A stretch of DNA of 64,000 bases, taken from assembly GCF_001955655.1 (NCBI RefSeq), contig NZ_MSPW01000006.1, positions 124,001 to 188,000 of the forward strand, in the 5' to 3' direction. This stretch comes from Viridibacillus arenosi. GTDB lineage: Bacteria > Bacillota > Bacilli > Bacillales_A > Planococcaceae. Positions 22,043 through 29,539 of this stretch are shown piece by piece. The position numbers were made by a program, and so were the translations under genes. The notes below the pieces were generated by a model. The model made no database searches and was not told the DNA's origin. It saw nothing but the letters and a program-made list of their open reading frames with translations. The number at the start of each line of letters is the position of its first letter. The stretch's first letter is position 1.

Positions 22043-22234
22043 TTAAGAGCTGTATTCTTCTAAAAAGCGATCGATTTCTTTTTTTGCTACTCGTTTTATG
22101 CCCTCAATTTCGCATACTTTTAAGCCAAGTAAACGAAATTTTTTGAATGTATTGTATGAGACGCCAGCGTAAATAGCTGCTTCTTTTAACGAGAACCATT
22201 CCTTTGGAAAGGTGAATTCATATCCTTGATTCAA
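22043..22234 (-). CDS. Excisionase-like MerR/Xis-type DNA-binding protein
   Basis: A 63-residue protein with a winged helix-turn-helix of the excisionase family (WFSLKEAAIYAGVSYNTFKKF, then IKRVAKKEIDRFLEEY). It would bend DNA near the element ends and direct the integrase toward excision. The start is TTG at 22234, 8 bases after AGGAG. It lies 106 bp upstream of int on the same strand. Confidence 0.82.
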   Translation of the reverse strand: MNQGYEFTFPKEWFSLKEAAIYAGVSYNTFKKFRLLGLKVCEIEGIKRVAKKEIDRFLEEYSS

Positions 22235-22274
22235 TTAGTCCACTCCTAGCGTTTAATTTATAGTATTTTAGGTA

Positions 22275-23423
22275 TTATTTAGTTAATAACTGATTGAATT
22301 TATCATAAGTTTGTCTACCATTGGTATTGTATTTCTTTTTAAGTTTTTCAAGCAAATAATTTTTTTGTCTAGTATCTTCAACAGAAATATATTTTTTCTC
22401 TAAGTCATTATAATTTTGCATTTCAAAATAATCTTGAGTGATAAATTGAACGAAAGTAATTCTCCTTTGAAGTTGTCCAAATGAATCTACCGTTTTTTTA
22501 TGTCTGAAAATTTCATCATAAAATTGTTTTGGGCTATATGGAGAAGTGATGATGAATATATCAATCATTAGAGATTTATCAAAAAAACGGCTTGGAGCTT
22601 TGGGGTTTTCTCCAAAAGGATCAAGCATTTTCAATAAATCATCATAATTAAAAGTAGTTGGTCTCAACTCATCCAAAATCACAAGATGTTCGCCATCATA
22701 ATGTTGAAAACTATCCCTAGATGAACCTGTAATGAAATATTTTACATTTTGTTCATCTGCATATTTTTTAGCTAGAGCTGTTTTTCCAGTTCCAGAACTA
22801 CCATATATCCATATAACTGTTATCGGTTCATTTTTACTTTTCTGCTCTTCTAACCAAAATTTGGATTTTTGTTCTTGTACCTGCTGATAGACATCATTGA
22901 TCTGCTTTTTTGCCTTAGCAAATTGTGAACCTGTCAAATTTAAGATAACTTCATCTTTTGATAGTTCGCCAGCTCCTAATTGATCAAGCAAACTTTTAAT
23001 AATTTCACTATCTTTCATTTTAATTTTCTGTTCAATTTTTTTTGTTATATCACTCATCAATGCAGGATAATCAAAATTAGCTTTTACTTCCTCAAGCTGA
23101 TATTGATATTTACCTTTTGCTTCTTTTGTTTGATGAACAAGGTAAGAGTAAGCATTGTTAACATTTCCTCTCCACTGTTGAAAGGATGATATTTGTGGTT
23201 CATTTAAAACCTTTGCAAGTCTTTCTAAACTCCTTTGGTTTTCAAACTGTAATACTACATGAACGTGTTTTTCAATCGAGTCGCCTTCTTCATTCACATC
23301 TTTATCATGTATAATTGCAGCAATTTTTAAAGGTTCCAAACGTTCTACCAAAGATTTTACGATACTATTTAGTGTCTTCCGTTTAATAGACGATGGCAAA
23401 TGTGAAAGTTGTTGCTGATACAT
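22275..23423 (-). CDS. rep: Rolling-circle Rep/relaxase with helicase domain
   Basis: A 382-residue protein in two parts. The N-terminal HUH nuclease has the metal-binding motif HVHVVLQF (His53, His55) and candidate nucleophile tyrosines in NAYSYLVHQ (Tyr92, Tyr94). The C-terminal P-loop domain has Walker A GSSGTGKT (208-215) and Walker B LVILDE (about 247-252). This matches Rep proteins of rolling-circle plasmids and small integrative elements, which nick an origin, drive replication, and can double as relaxase. The ATG at 23423 lacks its own ribosome site and overlaps the stop of a short upstream frame. Confidence 0.88.
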   Translation of the reverse strand: MYQQQLSHLPSSIKRKTLNSIVKSLVERLEPLKIAAIIHDKDVNEEGDSIEKHVHVVLQFENQRSLERLAKVLNEPQISSFQQWRGNVNNAYSYLVHQTKEAKGKYQYQLEEVKANFDYPALMSDITKKIEQKIKMKDSEIIKSLLDQLGAGELSKDEVILNLTGSQFAKAKKQINDVYQQVQEQKSKFWLEEQKSKNEPITVIWIYGSSGTGKTALAKKYADEQNVKYFITGSSRDSFQHYDGEHLVILDELRPTTFNYDDLLKMLDPFGENPKAPSRFFDKSLMIDIFIITSPYSPKQFYDEIFRHKKTVDSFGQLQRRITFVQFITQDYFEMQNYNDLEKKYISVEDTRQKNYLLEKLKKKYNTNGRQTYDKFNQLLTK

Positions 23424-23449
23424 TACATTAATTGCTTTGGGCTACCCAT
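23423..23449 (-). other. Eight-codon upstream frame coupled to rep, or a frameshifted rep start
   Basis: On the minus strand, AAGGGAG (23458-23464) precedes an ATG at 23449 that reads MGSPKQLM then TAA. The stop overlaps the rep start codon (TAATG). The junction holds a tandem duplication AATGTAATGT. Removing one 5-bp unit would fuse MGSPKQLM directly to the rep frame (YQQQLSHLP), so the real start may be 23449 in relatives. Either translation restarts at TAATG or rep is damaged here. Confidence 0.6.
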
Positions 23450-23587
23450 TTGACTATCTCCCTTAACTGTTATTTTGCCAGATTAAATAACACTTCTTGA
23501 TAAATTTTAGCTATCATTAAATTTGAATAAAAAGACTGTGAATTACCGACATCATTGGTTTTGCTAGAATTTTTGGCTATCTACTAA

Positions 23588-23615
23588 GCGGTGGTATAAC
23601 AAGCCCTACCACCGC
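23588..23615. repeat. Inverted repeat, candidate origin or oriT
   Basis: Perfect 9-bp arms GCGGTGGTA and TACCACCGC around a 10-base loop (TAACAAGCCC), with no T run that would make it a terminator. It lies upstream of rep, where a double-strand origin or transfer origin is expected for an HUH initiator. The short motif TTGGCTAT flanks it on both sides (near 23568 and 23641). The role is inferred from position and shape only. Confidence 0.45.
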
Positions 23616-23670
23616 GTTAAATATAGATTTCTTTATATATTTGGCTATTAAATTTGATAATTTATCTTTT

Positions 23671-23711
23671 GTGGTGCTTTTTTGGCTTTTCGTTCCGAGC
23701 CAAAGCACCAC
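23671..23711. repeat. Inverted repeat after the membrane protein gene
   Basis: Arms GTGGTGCTTT ... TTGGCT and AGCCAAAGCACCAC form a long imperfect hairpin 5 bp past the stop of the minus-strand gene at 23716. It could terminate or process the leftward transcript, or belong to the origin region. No T run follows on the minus strand. Confidence 0.5.
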
Positions 23712-23715
23712 GAAT

Positions 23716-24321
23716 TTATTTTCGTTTTGTACCAATGAGCCATAAACTTAATTTATTACGTTCAAAAGTTGAAATAATGTACTCAGGGTACAAACTTGAA
23801 ATATGCTCTTTTATTTGCTCCTCATACTCTTTAAGAATTTTTTGCGATTGTGCTTCTCTGGGAACTTTGATAAACAGATTTAATTCTTTATAAGTTAAGT
23901 CAAGCACACACTTATTTACTGAACGATTGAACCTTGAAATTGATAGGTTCTCCGATTGGGATTGTCTATCTGTATCACTCATTGGAATTTTTTGATGTTG
24001 CTTCAAGAATCGTCTGAATTGAAGAGTTCCGACAAAAGATTTTCCTAAATTGATTAGGGAATCATTGAAGATTCTCTTTATAATTTCTTGAAAAATCAAA
24101 ACGACTAATAGAGTTGGAAGCAGAATGTTAACTATCTCTACTGTTCTAGAAGCAAGTTCAATTCCGTAAAGAATCTGACTTACAAATGGGATATTTTTAT
24201 CTATCTTTAACCACATTCCATATAGGATTTTTAATAGTATTGAAAACACAATACTTAGGGAAAGTAGTAATGCTAAAAACTGAATTAAATTGTAGATTCT
24301 CATGAAATAAGTTTTCTTCAT
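23716..24321 (-). CDS. Membrane protein of the element backbone, unknown function
   Basis: A 201-residue protein with two hydrophobic stretches (about 8-35, YNLIQFLALLLSLSIVFSILL, and 60-82, VNILLPTLLVVLIFQEII) and a soluble charged C-terminal half. I do not recognise the family. The start ATG at 24321 overlaps the stop of the FtsK-type gene (TGATG), so they are coupled. Its place between rep and the coupling ATPase suggests a role in docking DNA transfer or replication at the membrane. Confidence 0.75.
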   Translation of the reverse strand: MKKTYFMRIYNLIQFLALLLSLSIVFSILLKILYGMWLKIDKNIPFVSQILYGIELASRTVEIVNILLPTLLVVLIFQEIIKRIFNDSLINLGKSFVGTLQFRRFLKQHQKIPMSDTDRQSQSENLSISRFNRSVNKCVLDLTYKELNLFIKVPREAQSQKILKEYEEQIKEHISSLYPEYIISTFERNKLSLWLIGTKRK

Positions 24322-25391
24322 CAAAAAATCCCTCTTTCCGTATAAAACGTTGGTGTAAGAAGTGGCAAAACTTGATAGGGATGTTCACTATTAATAATTT
24401 GAATCAGTCCTGTTCCTTTGCCAATTGGAATTACAATTCCCTCAGGGTTCAAATCAGGGAACAAGAATTGAATAGTTTTGCTGCTAATATTGCCAATCTG
24501 AACTAGCACGTTTGCTTGTTCTCGTACACTCACAGGGACAGCATTAAAATCAAAGCGTTGAGAAACAAGAACTAAATGACATCGTGTTGCACGTCCTAGT
24601 AGTGCAATAGAACTTAATAACGACATGAATGAATCCTTGATTTGCTTATTCACACCCTCTGATAAAGCTAGAACTTCATCAATCACAACGGTTAAATGTT
24701 TAAATTCATGTGTTGGATTTTCATATAAAATTGTTTGTCTTTCATAAATGATACTCAAGACTGAACTTAAAGCATCGTTTACTTGACTGACAAAATCACT
24801 TTTCGAGCGATTGCTTACAGGGTGTATCACAGGGATATTATGTGTTCTTGCCCATCTTGAGGGACTATCAAATTTAGGATCAACAATAATTAACTCAGAC
24901 ATGGAATTCAAAACTTCTAATAGATAGGTTAAAAAGTAAGATTTCCCACTACCTGAGTTTCCTGCTATGACTATTCCAGTTACCTTGTTATAATCAACAC
25001 ATAAATTTTTCATAATTTTGATTTGATTAGCTTTATTTTTTAGTATATATTCCGTCAGGTTTGATATAACTAAACGCTCACTAATTCCCTTGAACCAAGG
25101 AAAGAATAAGGCTCTTTGGACATGAATATCTTCTGTTTTTATTGGTACAAAATAAGCAGAATTTTGTTTTAAGAGAGTATATCTGGGATAAAGACTGGCA
25201 TTTGCGATAATAAAAATCTTTAGATACAGTTCATCATCAATTAAATAACCCGCAGGAGTGCGGGGGACGAATAAAAATCCATCCTCTTGGACCTCAACAA
25301 AAAATGAATTTGTGTAAGTCGATTCTCCATTCATTGAGAGAGCCATATTAAGAGCTTGACTCAGATATTTTTCAATTTCTGTTTTATTCAT
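24321..25391 (-). CDS. FtsK/SpoIIIE-type DNA translocase, coupling protein
   Basis: A 356-residue ATPase with Walker A GNSGSGKS (144-151), Walker B LTVVIDE (about 233-239) and a downstream SQRFD motif typical of FtsK-like and TcpA proteins. It lacks the long membrane part of chromosomal FtsK. In small integrative elements such proteins bring the nicked DNA to a secretion channel encoded by a helper, or pump DNA directly. The gene overlaps its neighbours on both sides by 1 base, marking a tight operon. Confidence 0.85.
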   Translation of the reverse strand: MNKTEIEKYLSQALNMALSMNGESTYTNSFFVEVQEDGFLFVPRTPAGYLIDDELYLKIFIIANASLYPRYTLLKQNSAYFVPIKTEDIHVQRALFFPWFKGISERLVISNLTEYILKNKANQIKIMKNLCVDYNKVTGIVIAGNSGSGKSYFLTYLLEVLNSMSELIIVDPKFDSPSRWARTHNIPVIHPVSNRSKSDFVSQVNDALSSVLSIIYERQTILYENPTHEFKHLTVVIDEVLALSEGVNKQIKDSFMSLLSSIALLGRATRCHLVLVSQRFDFNAVPVSVREQANVLVQIGNISSKTIQFLFPDLNPEGIVIPIGKGTGLIQIINSEHPYQVLPLLTPTFYTERGIF

Positions 25392-25708
25392 TATTTCACG
25401 ACTTTCAAACCATCAGCTTTAAAATAAACATTGGTACGAATCTCAATCCCTTGTAGGTTTTCAAATTCCACAATAGAAAGAAATGGGGGAAGTTCAGGCT
25501 TTTTATCAAATTTAACAGTGAATGGGTTGAGTCCTTCTTGCACAAACCAAAGTTTATAACCTTTGATGGTGTCGGTGCGTTGTTTATCAACATACTCAAA
25601 TTGTGTTTCAATAAATGTAGTTGCACATTTTGCTGGTACATTTGTTACGATAAATTTGCGAGCAGTAGCTTCTGAATATTGACTGGATTGTGTAAATGCT
25701 GTTTTCAT
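25391..25708 (-). CDS. Small protein, first gene of the transfer operon
   Basis: A 105-residue soluble protein with a predicted beta-rich pattern (KFIVTNVPAKCATTFIET, IKGYKLWFVQEG). I do not recognise it; similar-sized genes stand at this place in related elements. The start ATG at 25708 is preceded by AGGAGGTT, while an upstream in-frame extension lacks a ribosome site. Its stop overlaps the next ATG (TAATG). Confidence 0.75.
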   Translation of the reverse strand: MKTAFTQSSQYSEATARKFIVTNVPAKCATTFIETQFEYVDKQRTDTIKGYKLWFVQEGLNPFTVKFDKKPELPPFLSIVEFENLQGIEIRTNVYFKADGLKVVK

Positions 25709-25794
25709 AATAAAAACCTCCTGTATGATAGAATTAGGAATCAGCAACTTCCTAACTTGCGAACTAAACGATTTGCAACTCGTCTAGTTAAATA

Positions 25795-25824
25795 GTTATC
25801 AAAGTCTTGCTGAACTTTGATAAC
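25795..25824. promoter_or_regulatory. Perfect palindrome upstream of the transfer operon
   Basis: Arms GTTATCAAAGT and ACTTTGATAAC (11 bp, perfect) with an 8-base spacer, 87 bp before the first gene of the leftward operon. It lies between that operon and the end of the regulator gene, so it may be the operator of the XRE-type regulator, or an attenuator. Confidence 0.55.
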
Positions 25825-25915
25825 CTTAGTTTATGATATTTATATTTATACTTGGTTGTCATTGAGGATGTAATTTTATATGAATTTACAAACAAATCTA
25901 TCAACAAATTTAGAC

Positions 25916-25947
25916 ACAAAAAAAGAACAGAAATATTTCTGCTCTTT
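25916..25947 (-). terminator. Terminator of the XRE-type regulator gene
   Basis: On the minus strand AAAGAGCAGAAA ... TTTCTGTTCTTT is followed by a run of T residues, just beyond the stop codon at 25955. Confidence 0.8.
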
Positions 25948-25954
25948 ACACATC

Positions 25955-27337
25955 CTATTTTGCGAATTTCCCCAATTCCTCATCAGTTAATAGTTTTAAT
26001 AGATTATTTTGAATATCAATAAATTTTTCAATGGATTCATGAATCTCTTCATTCATCTTTTCTTGTAATCGTTGAATAATTTGACTATTATTCGTGAAAT
26101 ACCCTGGAATATTTTGATTCTCAAAATGAATATTTTCATACCATTGTTCAGTAGCTCCCCATATCTCTTCTTTAGAATTGTAGCCTGAAACTTCAAATAT
26201 AGGACCTTCTTCAAATATTGGTGTGTCTTCGAGTGTTCGTCCAACACCTCTTGTATTGATAACTCGACTTAAGAGTTCGTCAACTTCAATTTCTCTAGTG
26301 AAATTAACTTCAGGGACTTCTTTTAAAATTATTCCATGCTTTAAAAATTTAGCATTAAGTTCTGAATCAGGTAATTCAGACTTTTGTATTATTTCAAAGG
26401 CTTCTTCTATTAGCTTCGTTCTTTCTTCTATTTCCTGATTGGATAGCTTCTTTGATTCAAATCCATCAAAATTATTAACATATATTTTATAATGCTTCTC
26501 CCTTGTTGTTTGTATTGGAATGGTATTCTGAAATGATTTAGATAAATCTTCGTTTAAAAATTCATCTATCAAATTTTTAACCATAAAACCAATTTTGAAA
26601 ACACCATTATTTTTCAATTTCTCTACTACATCGGGAACAATTATCTTTTTGAACTGCTGAATGAGCCATTGATTAACCTTTGAATTTATACTTGAATATT
26701 TAAAATCTTCAAAAAGGTTATCTAATATCTCAGCTCTAAATGAACGAATAAATTTTTCTCTACAAATTAACCATAATTTATCACTCATGTCGTAGAGGTC
26801 AATTACAATGCTTTCATTAATTGGCTTAGTTCTAAAATCACGTTCAATATTGATAAATTTCCCATTAAAAAGCATTTGACGATCGAATTCTTTGCTTACG
26901 ACATCCATAAAAATTTCATTGCTTTTAAGAAAGTTATATCGCATTAAGTAAAATTCAGCGAAAGCTTCAGCCATTGATATTGAAGACTTTTGAAGCTCTA
27001 AATCAAAATTATCTATATTGTCATATAAATATGAATCAGTAGCTAGGTTTTTGAGGCAAATTAATCTAAATGATTGTTCAAAAATCAATAATAATGTCTG
27101 TTCAAATTCATCTGTATTTCCAAAAATTATTTCTTCCGAAGATTTACCAAAAGCGTTAGTATAGTCAAAAAGAACTGTTTCAGTAATAAAGTTGCCACTT
27201 TTAGGAATTACTGCTTTTTCTATACGACTAACAGAAGATTTATCAGATACTTTTTCCATTGAAAAATTATATTCTTCTCGCAACTTTTTACATCGCTCTG
27301 CAATTAAAGGTGCTAAACTTTTTTCTAAATCAATCAT
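25955..27337 (-). CDS. XRE-type DNA-binding regulator with long C-terminal region
   Basis: A 460-residue protein. The first about 75 residues resemble a Cro/C1-type helix-turn-helix (IAERCKKLREEYNFSMEKVSDKSSVSRIEKAV, then ETVLFDYTNAFGKSSEEIIFG). The remaining about 380 residues are acidic and mostly helical, with no motif I recognise. It is the likely master switch of the leftward replication-transfer operon and perhaps of the int-xis genes. The large C-terminal part may sense a signal, but this is inference. AGGA precedes the ATG. Confidence 0.7.
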   Translation of the reverse strand: MIDLEKSLAPLIAERCKKLREEYNFSMEKVSDKSSVSRIEKAVIPKSGNFITETVLFDYTNAFGKSSEEIIFGNTDEFEQTLLLIFEQSFRLICLKNLATDSYLYDNIDNFDLELQKSSISMAEAFAEFYLMRYNFLKSNEIFMDVVSKEFDRQMLFNGKFINIERDFRTKPINESIVIDLYDMSDKLWLICREKFIRSFRAEILDNLFEDFKYSSINSKVNQWLIQQFKKIIVPDVVEKLKNNGVFKIGFMVKNLIDEFLNEDLSKSFQNTIPIQTTREKHYKIYVNNFDGFESKKLSNQEIEERTKLIEEAFEIIQKSELPDSELNAKFLKHGIILKEVPEVNFTREIEVDELLSRVINTRGVGRTLEDTPIFEEGPIFEVSGYNSKEEIWGATEQWYENIHFENQNIPGYFTNNSQIIQRLQEKMNEEIHESIEKFIDIQNNLLKLLTDEELGKFAK

Positions 27338-27366
27338 AAAATTCCTACTTTCTATTCTTTTAAAGA

Positions 27367-27690
27367 TTATTCAATAAATAATACAGTGACTTGTATTGCG
27401 TTTCCTGTAACGATTGCTTCTCCATACCCTAGGTTTGGTATCGATTGATGGGAGCTTTTATCCAGTGTTGGCATTGTATTTTCTAAATCTTTTTTATTAA
27501 CCAAGTGATGAGTCATATAGTTATGTGTTTGAGAAAGATGTCAGCAGGTCTTTGAATAAATAAAGTAAGATAAAAACCGGAATTCGGTCCTTCTTTTATA
27601 ACTTCTTCAAACACTGATAGTTTATAATATTGCCCATCATTTTTGAATTCAACATTTAAAAAATTATGAACTTTGTTAATAATTAAATGT
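27367..27690 (-). pseudogene. Decayed HerA-type ATPase, C-terminal remnant
   Basis: Reading the minus strand in two frames gives a clear HerA C-terminal pattern: HNFLNVEFKNDGQYYKLSVF, FEEVIKEGPNSGFYLTLF, IQRPADI, then after a frameshift near 27537 THHLVNKKDLENTMPTLD and SIPNLGYGEAIVTGNAIQV, ending in a stop at 27367-27369. The intact HerA at 29532 has the equivalents DEAHRYL, SKEGRKFG, SQRPGEL and a C-terminal TGTVLAVGEA. The N-terminal two thirds, including the Walker A part, are missing. It is a relic of another HerA-containing module and lies opposite to the live one. Confidence 0.8.
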
Positions 27691-27828
27691 TTACTTCTTT
27701 AAATAAATTAATATTTATTGTTCATAATATTCCCACCCAAAAGTAATCGTTATCAGTATTATACTGTAATTTACCAATTCTTATTTTCTATACTAGAAAA
27801 ATCATAAATTTGAATTAACTATTCAATT

Positions 27829-28123
27829 TCATCCAAAGACTATATACCTTTCTTTCGGATTTTCAATTTTTCCATTTGCTGTTGGAACAGAGATTTGTAA
27901 TTGCTTATCTGCAAATCTATGATGTATGACTGTTTCTAATTTTCGACCACTAAAAATTAATGAGAATGTCTTTTTCTTGATGATGATTTACAAATAACAA
28001 CCCTTGATCTTCAAAATGCAGTAGAATCGAACGTTGTAATAGGACATCTACAAGATGCTTAGTAGCAACCCATTTATTTACCTCCTTCGCACGAATTAAG
28101 ATACGCAACAATGTTTTATTCAT
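27829..28123 (-). pseudogene. Small gene, possibly frameshifted, unknown family
   Basis: An ATG at 28123 with a perfect AAAGGAGGT 7 bases upstream opens a 57-codon frame (MNKTLLRILIRAKEVNKWVA ... DILINF) ending at 27950. A second frame overlaps its end and continues as FSGRKLETVIHHRF, QLQISVPTANGKIENPKERY and IVFG to a stop at 27829-27831, with no start of its own. The strong start and the open second frame suggest one gene of about 95 codons broken by a one-base shift near 27960. The 57-residue protein could still be made. The family is not recognised. Confidence 0.5.
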
Positions 28124-28236
28124 CGTTTTCACCTCCTTTCAATGCTGACGTTCTTCTTCTCACTACGTCCTTTTTCGCTGGAAAACAAAAAAGCCGCTAC
28201 ATATCCAAATGGATACATAATGACTTATGTATAGAG

Positions 28237-28265
28237 GGGGGCATGAAACAGAGGTGCCCCCTTTT
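28237..28265 (+). terminator. Hairpin terminator ahead of the defence operon
   Basis: GGGGGCA ... TGCCCCC with T residues behind it. It insulates the SIR2-HerA operon from upstream transcription. The 28124-28420 gap otherwise shows only AT-rich sequence in which no convincing promoter could be fixed by eye. Confidence 0.75.
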
Positions 28266-28420
28266 GATATATCCATGACTAGGTACATAGGAAAAATAAA
28301 TAAAATCTTCCTATAGTAACTCGATTAAATAATATACTAATTATTTTAAAACTTTTGATATGTTATCATTGGTTTTAGATGAAGTAAATAATTTACATTT
28401 TGTGAGGAGATGAATAGAGA

Positions 28421-29539
28421 ATGTCGGATGAAAGAGTTTTATATCATTTAAGAACAGGGAGTGATCAATTAGAAGGGCTTAGTTTCTTAGATCAAAAAGG
28501 ACAAGTTAAAAAGTTATTAAATGACTGTCTAATGAGTAAAAATTTGAATATTCTTATAGGTTCGGGTTGTTCAGTACCCGCTGTACCTTTAATGGGAAGT
28601 ACATTTAATAAAATTAAAGCAGCTAATCAGGATTTATTCTTAGGAAATTTTGATGGTGAGTCTTCTGATATTGAGGGCTATTTAAATTGGCTTAATACAG
28701 GTATTAAGTTCATTGAAGATTACCCGGAATATGGTGGAAAATATACTAATTTGGAAAAATATAAAGGTTCATTTTTAACTACCAAACAAGCATTATTAGA
28801 TACTATACCTAGAGAATACAATGAGGTTAATAAGGTTCAAGAGGAAGTGAAAAAGAATTATATTACCTTTTACAACTTATTGTTTTCAATCAGAGGTATA
28901 AAAAACTATTCTCCAGCTAATATTTTTACTACTAACTATGATTTATTTAATGAAGTTGCTCTTGAATCATTATCTATCCATTATACAAATGGCTTTAGGG
29001 GGAATGTAAAACGAATTTTTGATCCTACCGTGTTTCAATTAAGATTAGTGGACGATCAACATCGGTATAAAGACAGATGGAGTGTTATTAGAAACTATGT
29101 AAAACTATACAAAATTCATGGTTCGATAGATTGGTATTTTGATAATGACGAAGTAGTGCAAAAAAGTCCAAATGCAGATACTGAAAATGTTGTAATTTAT
29201 CCTACAATTAATAAACATTTTGAAACTCAACAAACACCCTATTCAGAAATGTTTAGAGCATTATCTATTAGTTTACAAAAGCCTGATTCTACATTATTAA
29301 TTTTAGGTTATGGATTTCCTGATCAACATATCAATCAATTGATTTCGCAAGCTTTATCAAATGAAGACTTTTCATTAATTATTTTTGGAAATAAAGAGGA
29401 GTCTAATGTAGCAACATTTTTACAAAGTCATCAGCATAAACCTAATTTACATTTTATTGGGGGTACTGTAAATAATGATGGCGATGGACATCATTTCTCA
29501 AATGTTTTTAATTATATGGTAGGTGACTTAGTTGAATAG
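28421..29539 (+). CDS. SIR2-domain NADase, partner of HerA (anti-phage defence)
   Basis: A 372-residue SIR2-like protein (SIR2_2 type). The nucleotide-binding loop is NILIGSGCSVPAVPLM (residues 43-58), followed by the conserved Asn172 in IFTTNYD and the catalytic His233 in KIHGSIDW, and a late Rossmann strand LLILGYGFPDQHIN (292-305). Such proteins cleave NAD when a phage infects and thereby stop growth. The next gene, a HerA ATPase, overlaps by 8 bp, so the two form a SIR2-HerA (Nezha-like) module. Assignment to defence rests on established families; phage range is unknown. Confidence 0.88.
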   Translation: MSDERVLYHLRTGSDQLEGLSFLDQKGQVKKLLNDCLMSKNLNILIGSGCSVPAVPLMGSTFNKIKAANQDLFLGNFDGESSDIEGYLNWLNTGIKFIEDYPEYGGKYTNLEKYKGSFLTTKQALLDTIPREYNEVNKVQEEVKKNYITFYNLLFSIRGIKNYSPANIFTTNYDLFNEVALESLSIHYTNGFRGNVKRIFDPTVFQLRLVDDQHRYKDRWSVIRNYVKLYKIHGSIDWYFDNDEVVQKSPNADTENVVIYPTINKHFETQQTPYSEMFRALSISLQKPDSTLLILGYGFPDQHINQLISQALSNEDFSLIIFGNKEESNVATFLQSHQHKPNLHFIGGTVNNDGDGHHFSNVFNYMVGDLVE

